A program made the translations under genes and the position numbers. Below the pieces are notes generated by a model. That model had not been told where the DNA came from, searched no databases, and saw only the letters and a program-made list of their open reading frames with translations. A stretch of DNA of 64,000 bases from Edaphochlamys debaryana (lineage: Eukaryota; Chlorophyta; Chlorophyceae; Chlamydomonadales). This document shows, piece by piece, positions 1-10,300 of the stretch. How positions within the stretch are numbered: position 1 is the first letter of the stretch; every line of letters starts with the position of its first letter. The stretch covers positions 1,289,925 through 1,353,924 of the forward strand of contig JAEHOE010000016.1 in NCBI GenBank assembly GCA_016858145.1, given 5' to 3'.

Positions 1-392
1 CGCAGGGCAGGGGCGGGGACCGGGTGAGCTACACGTGGCGTTTGATGGGATGTGCACCTTGCGGAAAGGGGACATAGTCCTCTGCGGCGCATAACAAACG
101 GGAGGGAGCCGCAGAGTGGGAGTGAATGTGGGGTCGGGAGAGCCAGGATCGAGAGGTGTACGGCCAACAGTGTGAGCACATGATGAACGGTGAACGGTTA
201 CTGGTAGGAGGCGCGGCCGAGGAGGGGCCATCGATACACGTTGAGCATGGTCATTGCGTGCCAAGGACTAAGGTGGGACCTGAGTGTGGTCAGTGCAAGT
301 TATGACAGGGACTTGCGTTCTGGCTTGCAGGGGGCAAGCCCGTGAGGTGGGTCGCTTGGCCCCAGCGTTCAGCGCTGTGACCCCAGGGGGGT

Positions 393-417
393 CCTTCATT
401 GTAAACACCGAGGACTG
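393..417. repeat. 25-bp inverted-repeat arm (left)
   Basis: This 25-bp stretch is the exact reverse complement of 1521-1545. The two arms flank the hAT-like element at 699-1406. Similarity does not extend convincingly past the 25 bp on either side. It may be the remnant of an older inverted-repeat element into which the hAT-like copy inserted. Nothing else recognisable lies in 1-690. Confidence 0.7.
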
Positions 418-698
418 AGGGCTGAGGCGGGGCCCGCGCGGAAGGGTTCCCGTGTTACGGTGTGCTGCGGTGTTCCCGCGCTACGTGATGTAGCAGCTTA
501 CTTAGCATGGCCAGGGCCTCCTGCCCACCATACGGTAGACTGGGTGGAAGCGCCCTTCCCGGATTCCCCGTCCCCCCCCCTATAGCCGCCCCGTTGTCTG
601 TAATAACCCATAGCCGCCATTGTGGGACCGTGTATGCGCTCTTCCGCTAGGATTTACAAAAGAATGCGCGCCCAGCGGGGCACCCTAGCATAAGGACC

Positions 699-1406
699 AG
701 GGGGGGGCAGGAACGAAACCCACGGACACCATGCCCCAAAACCCCTGGACCCCCCCGACCGACGACCGACCGACCCGTACAGTGTACAACACTGTCGTAC
801 AAGGCCTTCCTGTACTCTAATTAAAGCCGTACCTGTGTCTATGTGCTCCTTCCTGCGTGCTCTATCGCTGGGCGCACACAATATGGTCGGCTGCCCAAGT
901 TGGCCGGGAGCCATTGACCATGCCATAGATTCCGACCCGTCCATTGACCGTCAGCTCAGGACTGAGGGGCGATGCTATGACCGTGCTGGACATATAATGC
1001 GCGGGGTGCAAGTTTGCGGGTGGCGGAGGACTTCGGGAGGACCGGGGTGACGGCCTGGGGTAGCGACGTGTGCGTCGAAGGGTTGCCATGCCGACATGTC
1101 CCGACCCGCGGGCACTGCTGGAAGGGGTCGAATGGCTCGCCAACATAAAGCCATGCCCGCTACACGCCCAGGGCATGCTTTCCGATGCCGGAGAGTGCCC
1201 TGGGCCGCTGGAACAAAATCCAAGCGGCCCCTTTGACGAAACCCACCGGGCCCCCCCGACCGACGACCGACCGAGAACTTTGCCCCCCCATAACTTCGCA
1301 ATATAACCTCCGTTTTTATTTCTGAGACCGGATTCGGGCTCCTCTCCGCAAGCACCATCCAGATGAGGCATGGTGTCATTTTCGGAAAGATCTGCCCCCC
1401 CCCATG
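699..1406 (+). mobile_element. hAT-like non-autonomous DNA transposon, copy 1
   Basis: The element matches 40125-40837 along its whole length in the same orientation. Its ends form an imperfect terminal inverted repeat. The left end is a G-run followed by CAGG and, further in, GACACCATGCC. The right end reads GGCATGGTGTC, then GATCTG and a C-run. It is bracketed by a perfect 8-bp target-site duplication, TAAGGACC, at 691-698 and 1407-1414. An 8-bp duplication with CAGGG-type termini is the hallmark of the hAT superfamily. No reading frame resembling a transposase is present, so it must be mobilised in trans. A hairpin motif (ACAGTGT-ACA-ACACTGT) lies near 780-796. Confidence 0.75.
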
Positions 1407-1520
1407 TAAGGACCGAAGGCCAGTCGGGAGATCCAAGGCGTGTCACAGCCTTCGAAGAACACCAGAAGCACACCAGCCAATAACAAGTGAAGCGAATAGG
1501 CAGCAGCTGACCCGGCTGAC

Positions 1521-1545
1521 CAGTCCTCGGTGTTTACAATGAAGG
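1521..1545. repeat. 25-bp inverted-repeat arm (right)
   Basis: Exact reverse complement of 393-417, about 110 bp beyond the right target-site duplication of the hAT-like element. Confidence 0.7.
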
Positions 1546-3259
1546 GGCCTGCCTGACCAGGGCGCCTGCGGGAGGCCTGCGCGCTCCACGAGCGTGCCAC
1601 AGGGCAGGACAGGCTAGTCACGCCGAGCCTGTGGTCAAGGCCAGCGAACAGCAATGCCACCAAACTGTGTGTGAAACCAAGCAAGTACGGTAGCCAGCTG
1701 CAAACCATTCGAGGTCATGTGCGCCCTGGCAACAGCACCTCCAACAGACACAATCCGCCGCAGGCAGCCAAAAGGTGCCGGCGCGCACGAAGTGCGTGCC
1801 CGCCCATCCCTAAACCTGCCTACGTAAACCCATCACCAATCCTCCCCTGTGGATTGTTGAATTTGGGTGTGCACTAATCTTCCAGCTTGCCGACCCCCTG
1901 CATGCGGCCCCCCTTGTCCCCCCTCGGCGTGAGGCGTGTGTGCAGCTAGCCGCGCGTGCACTTCACCACCTCACACAACGTCCGTGCATGAAAGCCCGCA
2001 CAAACACAAACAATCATAGGCGCAGTTTTGCCCGTGGTTGGTGCGTCAGCGCGTCCGGCAGGCCAATCAACTTGTGCGTGGACAGTTGGCTGGAGGCCAA
2101 GGGTGCCAGCTAGTTAAGCAGGCTAGCCCCCCCCCCTCTGCTCGAGACTCAGCACCAACCAGCGAACGCCACCTTCCTCTACCCCTTGCTTGCCTTGCAC
2201 CCAACCTTCTTTTATCAGATGTTCTCGTCATCAAAGGCATGCCGCGCGCGCGGTAATCCGCATGCGGCAGACGCGCATGCTAGACCTATACGTACAAATT
2301 GAGTAACCCGTGCCATATTATCTGGATGCAATGGTGTGCGATCCGTCACTTCGATTTGTGCACCGCTCAAGCCATGACGAAGCCAGGCGCTTGCTTGGAA
2401 AGCATGCACCCCCTTCCCTTCTTACCCCTCGCCCCCCTGCTTCGACTAAGACCTCGAATGCGATATACGCTATAGCATGCAAAGCAGGAAGATGCGCCTT
2501 GTGCCCCGTTTCCCACCCCGTGCGTTGGTTTTCGCCCACAAAGCCACATGCGTTTCTAAGGCTGCCGCGATCCCCCATGCTGCGCACAGCGAGCGCACAA
2601 CCACGCGCTGGGTTCTGTCACCTCCTCTCACCCTCCTGCGCCTCCTCGCAAGTGATAATCGCTCCCCTCCTTCCCCCCTTGCTTTACCCTCAAGCCCTTT
2701 GCGCCAACTTGCGTCAGACTACGCTGCCCATGCCTCATCGTGATCTGTTCTGGAACGGGTGCATCCCGCCCAGCCCTGCCATCACGTCCATTAAGCTCCT
2801 TGTCGTTTGTTTCACTAGCTTATGCCAAGAGACACAACAGCCTGCCCACAACCACAGAATCGAACGCACATGTCGGCGCTAAGCGGTTCTCTAGTGGTCT
2901 TGCGCGCACGGTTGCTAGGGGACCAGCTGCATGCGTTCACCGCCACTCGCTTTGCAATGGCTGACGACAACTCCCTAAGCGAAGAAATAGTACAGGAAGC
3001 CGCATGCATACACAACCAGCTTTATCCGATCAAAGGCCGGTCCGCCTCGCTCAGCTTTAGACCCGGGCCACAAGACTCCGCGACTGCCGGCCCTTCCCCG
3101 GCAATTCTCCCAGCCGCAGCCCCGCGCGACTTATTGTGGCCGCTTTTATGCCACTGTCCGCCGTTTCTCTCATACACGCTCGGCCCTCCCTCGACCGTGC
3201 AGTCTGCGCTCGTGACCTCCAGGGCCCACAGTGCCCCGCCTCGCCCCTCCCACCTCCAG
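1546..3259. other. Intergenic, no supported gene
   Basis: Only short overlapping open frames in several phases occur here, without splice-consistent continuation or family motifs. The right part probably includes the 3' untranslated region of the minus-strand gene ending at 3260. Confidence 0.5.
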
Positions 3260-5482
3260 TCAGGGGCAGTCGGCCATGTGCCCCGTCGAGTGACGGGCCA
3301 CAGGGGCCTCGCCCCCCGCCGGGAACCCCCTGACACTCGGGCTGAGGCATGCGACAGCGGCGTAGCGGCGCAGGCGGCCCAGCAGCCCGCCGCCACGATC
3401 TCCCGCCGCGTCGACGTAACCCCGCGGCCCGCGGTCCCTAGGCGAAGGTCCCAGCTCCAGGCACCCGGGCGAGCCCGGACCGGCGGCGGCTCCAGGGCCG
3501 CCTAGCTGCGGCTTCGGCAGCCCCGACAGCCGCGTCGCTGACCCGGTCACTCGCAGGGAATGCGGTTGGGGCAGCGGCAGCCCCGAAGCGCTGCCGCGGC
3601 CGCGGCTGCCGCTGGGGTCATCGGCGGGAGAGGCCAGGAAGAGCGGCTGGGCCGCGGGGGGCGCCGACGCTGGGCGGATGCGGCCCAGCCAGCTGCCGAG
3701 CCGTGAAGCAGCTGGGAAGCGCCAGGCACTAGGGCTGCTGGGGTCAGACCATAGGTTGAGTAATGACGAGGAGCCTTTGAGGGAACAGCTGTCTCCCGGG
3801 CTCTTGGTGAGAGCCCAGCTGCTGGGGTCGCCGCCCACCGCGCCGCTGCCGCCGCTGGCGTCGCCGCTGCTCTGCCGTGCCAGCGGGGTGCCGCCGGCTC
3901 CGAGACCCGCATCCGCCGCCGCCGCCGCCGCCAGCTCCGCGGCCTCGTCGACGTCGCCGTACAGCTCGTAACTGATGCCGCTGATCTCGCCCCCGACACC
4001 GGCGCAGACGGCCCCGACCGCGCTCCGCTGGACTGCGGCGGGGCTGCTTGTCCGAAAGTGGCAGGGCACTCGTAGCGCAGCCACGGGGCCTGTCCTCGCC
4101 GCTTCATACGGCTCCCTCACGCCCGCCGCCTCGGCCTCTCGGTCCTCCGTTATGGGCGCCAGGCTGCCGGTGCGCGGCAGGCTCAGTCGCGACGGCGCCG
4201 TCTTGCCTGCCGCCAGGGCCGCCAGCCTGGCCATGATCGCCGCGGCCTCGGCGTTGGTGGGGTGCGGAAGGTGCAGGAAGCTGTGGGTACGGGGTGCACG
4301 CCGGGCCGCCCCCAGCCCCAGGCGCCGAACCGGGGCGGACGCGCCGGTCGCGGACTGGTGCCGCACGACTCGCCTCGGCCGCCTCAGCCCCCCGTCAAAG
4401 CCGCACGCGAGCATGTCCGCTGTGAAGAGCTCCGCCGGCGCCAGGGCTAGGCCTTCCGGGGAGCGGTCGTGGGGTGTGTGGAGCAGGCCGCTGATGCTGG
4501 GCGCACGTGCAGGGCGGCCGTAACCAGAGGCGCTCTGGCTCAGGCCGCGGGCGGACTTCGGCGTCCAGCACTCCGACGCCGCCTCCAGGTGAGGGGCGAG
4601 GAAGGCCACGGCTGGCTCATGCAGCTCCGGGAGCCCCGCTGCTGGGGGCGGCGCGGCTCGGGGCTCAGGCACGCAGCCCGCGGGCCCCCACATGTACTGG
4701 GAGGTGGTGGTGAAGACCGAGCAGTCCGCATCGCAGCGGGCGTCAGCCGGAGCTTCAGCTGTGCTGTTTAGCTCCGCCGCGGCATCGTGGGTCTGCAGCT
4801 CTACCACTGCCTCCTCTTCCGTTGCCTCCAGGGATGACGTCAGCGCTGGGCTGCTCGGGGCCCGGGCCACAAAGGGCGGCGCCAGCATGAGCAGCCCCTG
4901 CGATACATCGTAGATTGCCACTTCGAACGATCCGCCTTCATGTTGTGGCGCAGTGAGCTCCACGCTGCTGCGTGCTGCTGGTGTGGCGGTGGCAGGTCTG
5001 GAGGTGGTACTCCCCCAACAGCCAACTGCGGGGCCCGCTGGGAAGCCGGGGCCGGCGGGGTTGCTGGCGTCGCTCCAGCCCGTGTGCCAGACGTCGTCTG
5101 AGGGCTCCTCAGAGGGTGTGCCTGCCGTCAGACGCGCCTGTGCTGGCTGCTCTGTGCTGCAGGCTGGGCCCGGCAACCTGTTGTGGCAGCGGTAGGGTTC
5201 GGGGAAGCGAGTTACGCGGCCGTGGCGTGGTGGGAAAAGATAAATGCACGTACCCAGTTGGCAGGTCGGCCCCGCCCCCCAGCAATGGATCTTCGTGTTG
5301 GTTAGCCGAAGGTTAGCTGCCACGGCTGCCACGCCCTGCCCGCGCTGATAGCGCCCACGCTGCGGTGCACAGCTGATCAGGCCCGCCCCAGGGCTTGTTT
5401 GTCTGCCGCGCGTTGGTCGCTTGCTGTTGTCCCAACTTCGCGGTAAGTCAGGGATTTCGGTTCCCTGACGCCGTTCTTGCAC
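3260..5482 (-). CDS. Low-complexity protein of unknown function
   Basis: One uninterrupted 740-codon minus-strand frame. The part from about residue 110 to 720 has the strong G/C third-position preference of real algal exons. Composition is rich in Ala, Ser, Gly and Pro with several Ala runs, suggesting a mostly disordered protein. The most ordered-looking stretch is near FEVAIYDVSQGLLMLAPPF. No catalytic motif, signal peptide or membrane segment is recognisable. The start is uncertain: a GTACGT donor near 5250 and a CTGCAG acceptor near 5160 could remove an intron inside the N-terminal part without breaking the frame, and the last 30 or so codons could also be intronic. The next gene upstream on the same strand is the GT90 gene ending at 7363. 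No function is proposed. Confidence 0.6.
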   Translation of the reverse strand: MQERRQGTEIPDLPRSWDNSKRPTRGRQTSPGAGLISCAPQRGRYQRGQGVAAVAANLRLTNTKIHCWGAGPTCQLGTCIYLFPPRHGRVTRFPEPYRCHNRLPGPACSTEQPAQARLTAGTPSEEPSDDVWHTGWSDASNPAGPGFPAGPAVGCWGSTTSRPATATPAARSSVELTAPQHEGGSFEVAIYDVSQGLLMLAPPFVARAPSSPALTSSLEATEEEAVVELQTHDAAAELNSTAEAPADARCDADCSVFTTTSQYMWGPAGCVPEPRAAPPPAAGLPELHEPAVAFLAPHLEAASECWTPKSARGLSQSASGYGRPARAPSISGLLHTPHDRSPEGLALAPAELFTADMLACGFDGGLRRPRRVVRHQSATGASAPVRRLGLGAARRAPRTHSFLHLPHPTNAEAAAIMARLAALAAGKTAPSRLSLPRTGSLAPITEDREAEAAGVREPYEAARTGPVAALRVPCHFRTSSPAAVQRSAVGAVCAGVGGEISGISYELYGDVDEAAELAAAAAADAGLGAGGTPLARQSSGDASGGSGAVGGDPSSWALTKSPGDSCSLKGSSSLLNLWSDPSSPSAWRFPAASRLGSWLGRIRPASAPPAAQPLFLASPADDPSGSRGRGSASGLPLPQPHSLRVTGSATRLSGLPKPQLGGPGAAAGPGSPGCLELGPSPRDRGPRGYVDAAGDRGGGLLGRLRRYAAVACLSPSVRGFPAGGEAPVARHSTGHMADCP

Positions 5483-7362
5483 CTCAGCTATACTGCTCTA
5501 CAAGCCCGGATTGCGTACCCGAGGTATGCGTGTGAGAGGCCCAGCGCCATCCGATTTTGCTCCAGTGCAACTCCCGCCGCGCAGGCGGTCCAGACCGGCT
5601 GGCGGACACTTAACATGTTATCATCGCATGCTGGGTCGTGTGTTGTGTTCCCTGCGGGCCAGAGCGCCATAGGTGTAACGTTTCGGTCGTCGCGCCTCTG
5701 GCCGGGCCAATCAGCCATCAGGTCAATCGTGCTCACCCAATGCTGTTGAATCCTCCGAACGGCTTCCTAGGGCATCGGTTTAGTGGGTCTGTGCGTGTTT
5801 GGCGACAGACCCGAGGTCGCCCGTAGGCTGCTAAATGGTTGTCGCACGTCTTTGCTAGTTAGAGCGTTTATGTGATAAGCTGGTGGGTAAAGAACAACAC
5901 GCGCGGGGCGTGTTGTCTGGGCTCCGCGCGTACTGTCTGGATGAATTGTGCGGGAAGCCGAATACTGTGAAGACGGTTACGCCCAAGGCCTGTACACAGA
6001 AGTGCGGTGTCGGGCTACTTTCCTACCTCGCGACGCGCCTGATGGGCATCCGGAAGTTGTCAAACCGCACGGCGGCCTTGTTCAGTCGCCCGTGGTGCTG
6101 CACATCAACCTTTAATGGCTTTCTGGACTCAGTCCCTGGAGGTGCTGGAGGTTGACAGTTTCGGGTCCGGTCATGGCCTGGACGGACTGAGCCGCACAAC
6201 GGCTCGCGCTACCCATTGCGCCGCGCGACAAACCTGTGGCGCGCCCCGAGGAGCCCGCTTGCTGCAAGCCTCGGCACGATGACAAGTGGTACACTCGCTT
6301 GTCACAGCCCGGGTAAAGTTCCAACTGGGAGCTGGCGCCGCAATGGCTGAAGTCTGCACCGAGCGGTCTGAAGCCGTGAAGGCACCCGCTCCGCAGGTCA
6401 GCACGCTAGCATCCTTGTCTGCACGGTTGCTGCTGGAACCCGTCGCCTGCGGAGGCCGCCACCCGGCCAACCGTGGCAGCTGCGCTCACCGCCTGGCGCC
6501 TCCAGCTGGCGGTCACTCCTCTCCGTAATTTCGATCCCCTCGGTTGCGGCTAGCCAGTTGCGGCCTGGTCTGGCCTGGTGATCTCGCTTGAACCGAATCG
6601 CTCAGATATGCCTTCAAATGCTTTCACTGAAGGCTTCAGGGCCGCCTGCTCCCCAGGAGCCAGGACTCGCGCAGGTCGCGCTCTCACTCGGCGCGCTCAC
6701 CCTTCTGGCGTGTCCGCCCACCCGGCAGACACCGGGCCTTGACACTCCCGAACCCGCCGCATGTCAACAGCTTCGCTTACTACCCACGGCGGCGTCCTCC
6801 CAACTGTCCCAACTGTCCCAGCTCCCAAGGCTCCCATTGGCCCCTCCTTAACCCGGCTGGGAGGCCTGAGCCGGAGAGCCGCTCGCGGCTTTGACCTTTG
6901 CACTACTGATTGTAACCCCGGTCCTCCTCATTCATCAACGCGTGTCCCCGTTGGCCACTCGCCTCGTTGCCAGGGGGTGCTGGTGAGTCGCACCCGCACG
7001 CGCCCTCGTCACATCTTGTCCGGGCTCCGTTGCCCTGCCTGCGCGCCGGTGTGCACCCGGCTGGCCGCTACTCCCGCGCTCGTGCCACCGCCGCCTGCTA
7101 GGAGGCCCATACTATCGAGGCCCATACCCCGCGGGCGCTTAACGCCTCTCAGCTGGTGCTCGGAGGCGGTTCCTGCTGTGATCATCGCATCCTGCTAGCC
7201 CGCCCAGCTGAACCGTGCGCCGTCCGCCCATCATCATCACACGGTCCCCATCGCTGCGCCTTGTCCCCACCCCCGGTACTCTGCATCATGACTCGCAACA
7301 AGGCTGGAGCCCGGCATCGGCTCCAATCCGTCGTATCGCTGTGACGCTCATCGCTATGCCGC
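5483..7362. other. Intergenic between two minus-strand genes
   Basis: No supported coding region. The left part should hold the promoter of the 3260-5482 gene. The right part should hold the 3' untranslated region of the GT90 gene. The open frames here are short, mutually overlapping and lack exon-like boundaries. Confidence 0.45.
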
Positions 7363-10300
7363 TCATCGCCTCCGACTGAGCCGGCCCAGCTCTTTCACAA
7401 AGCGGTCGTCCCGGGGCCAAGCCCGGCCCGACGCATGCAGCCGCCTCAGCTCCTCCATGCTCCACTTCTCCGCCGCCGCCCCCTGCCCGTCTGGATCCAC
7501 ATCGCCGTACTTGATCAGCACGTCGCTGTACCTGCGGGTGTTGGTAAGTGAAGGTTGGCGGCGGTTGGCAGTCGCGGTTGGCGGTCAGAGAGGGAGTACT
7601 CCCAGTCCCCCCGTGCCCCCTGCCGTGGGGGGAGCGAGTTGAGCACCGCCCACCTGCACGCCTTGGCGGACCGGCCGTGGGACGCCAGGAACTTGACCTC
7701 CTGCGGTCGGGACGTGGGTACACACAGGAGGGCTCATGTGGCGACCGTTTCGCGAGGGCAAACCGGACTGGCACCAGGCTGGGCGCGCTTCATCATCCCC
7801 CCCGCCCCTGTCAGGCCTGTGGCGCAATCGATGACGTGGCGTAGCCCCATGGCTGGAAGCAAGCCCTACTTCCCATCGGAGTATGTGCCAAGCCTCCCAC
7901 TCCATTCCAGTTGTTGCTAGGCCTATGTACGGGTAGCGCTTGGCCATGTCATCCCGCCCAGGCCTGCCTGGCCTAGCCTCTGGCTGGCAAGCTGACATCA
8001 GGTGGGCCGAAACATGCGGGAAGAGCGTGTACGGCGCGCAGTACATCTGCCGTACCTGTACGAGCGGGACGCACATCTGGCGCCGCTTGCAATCGGGCTT
8101 GTACCTGGTGGGGGACAGGGAAGGGACGGGGGCGGAGGAGGGCAGTGAGACTGCGCGGGGAGCCCCGGTCCCCAGCTTACCAGGCCCCCAGCCCCGCCCC
8201 CCCGCCCCCTCTCTCCCCCGCACCTGACCCGCTTGGACAGCTCTGTTATGAGCCGGAAGAGGTAGCACAGCCGCGCCTGGCGCGAGAGGTGGTGCAGCGC
8301 GAAGCGGCGCGCCTCCTCGGCGATGCGCCGGGCCTCGGCGTCGTGCGCCTGCAGCCACTCCACGGCCTGGAGGGGGGGGAGGGGGGGAGGGGGCATGGGG
8401 GTTTGAGGAGGGAGTGAGAGGTGAAGGAGGTGGGTACAGAGGTGGGTGCATGATGTTGCAGGAAGGAGGGCAGCACCCCGCTGTCAGGGCTCTGAAGTCT
8501 GAGCCCCGATGCCCACCTCAATGAGGTCGTCCGAGTGCTTCAGCATGAACCTGCAGCGGTAGTGCCGTAGTGAAGGGAGGTGGGTGAGAAGAAAAGCCCT
8601 AAACCCCCCTCCTTTCCCTCCTCTCCCTCCTCTCCCTCCTCTCTCTCCTCTCCCTCCTCTCCCTCCTCTCCCTCCTCCCCCTCCTCCCCCTCCTCTCCCT
8701 CCTCCCCCGGCCCACCCAACCCCTCCTCCCCGGCGCTCACGGCACAAATTGCACGTAGGGCTTGATTGCGTCATAATAGAAACCGAAGCGAGTGGACTCG
8801 GCCTACAGGGGCGCAAGGGGACAAGTCGGCAAGGCTGCACGCAGAGATGGGAGGGAAAGCAGCCCACACACAACGAACATAAGTCCTGGCAAGGGTGTGT
8901 GGGAAAGGGGCCGGACTCTCCAACACAAACGGCCCCGGTGCCCCGGCTCCCCACCCCACCCAAGACTGCCCGCACGCCCCACCCGCAGGATGGTGCTGCC
9001 CATGAGCAGGTACTTGTCGAACTTTGAGCTGATGGACCAGCCTGCAGGCGGTTGGCGGTTGGCAGTTGGCGGTTACTTGTGCTCTAACCCTTTCCGTGTT
9101 CGCCTGCTTCCCTTTCACCTCCTCTCTTCCTCCCCCTACCCCCTCCCCCTTCCCCCCCTCCCCCTTCCCACCTCCACCTCCCCCCCCCCTCACCGTCCGT
9201 GGACACGATGTACCGGAATGCGTTCTGCTTGTGCAGCGGCACGGGGTGGCCGTGCGCCAGGTCGTGGGCATCCAGGAGGTCGGGGCGGGCGAAGGAGAGG
9301 TTGCTGACGTGGGTGCGGGGGCACTTCATGACCTGGGGGTGGGGTGGTGGGGTGGGGTGGGGTGGGTGCGGGAGCGGGTTTGGATTCGGACGGCGAGACT
9401 GCGGCGGCCAGCCCACGCCGCGGGCGCCAAGTCGCCATCAGTTGCTGTGGTAAAGCAGGACCCAGGCTGAAAGTCCCCCGCCCCTCCCTCGTCCTTCCCT
9501 GCCCCCCATCTGCACCTGTCCGTCTTCGGTCTTCTGCCACGAAATGTAGTGCGTGCAGAAAGCGTTCCAGCGCCCAAACGCGATCTGGCGGGAAGAGGCG
9601 TGAGGGCATCGGATCTGCGACCTGCGGTTGCGCTCTTCCAGCCCCTCTCGCGGGGCCTTGCTCGTCCTCCTCCCAACCAACCCCTCTCACCCACGCGCCT
9701 GCCCTCCCCGCCGGGCCCGTCTCCATGCCCACATCGTCCACTCCCTTCATCCACCGCCCCAGCCCCTGCAGCGCCCCCTCCGCCTGTCAAGCAAACCTCC
9801 GATTGCCGCACGCCTCCCTTCCCTCAGCCCCCACCCCCAGCACTGCCGCCACCACCAGGCCCCAGGCAACACCGCCACCCACCTGCGGGACACCTCTACG
9901 GGCCCTCCTCGGGGCCCCCCAAGTACCGCCCCTGCGTAGGCTCCTTGGGTTGCTGCGCACACAACCCTCCTCTTAGCCCCCACCCCCCACCCCACCCTCA
10001 TACAGCAGGCCCCACCTGCTTGCGCTCCTCCCAGGGTATCCCCGCAATGCCCGTGATCTGGGCCTCCAGAGCGTCGAAGGAGTCGTCGGGGCACCTGGGG
10101 GGGGGGGAGAGGAGGAGCCCGGGGGTGTATCCTAATGGACCCTGGTGTGCGTTGCTGGCAGAGTGGCAGAGAGGCACCGTGCAGGCAGACAGGTCCCCAA
10201 AGCGTCAAAGGAGCCGTGGGGCCACCTGGGGGCGGAGAGGGGTGGGGGAGGGACAAGGGCCGGGGGGGCGGACGCCGGTGCGGGGGCGTAAGCGTCGGGC

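Noticed and set aside
1..690. Possible gene at the left edge
   Set aside because: No open frame with exon-like composition or splice sites; only the inverted-repeat arm is notable.
6588..7198. Plus-strand Pro/Ser/Arg-rich frames
   Set aside because: They overlap the expected 3' untranslated region of the GT90 gene, with no exon boundaries or recognisable domains.
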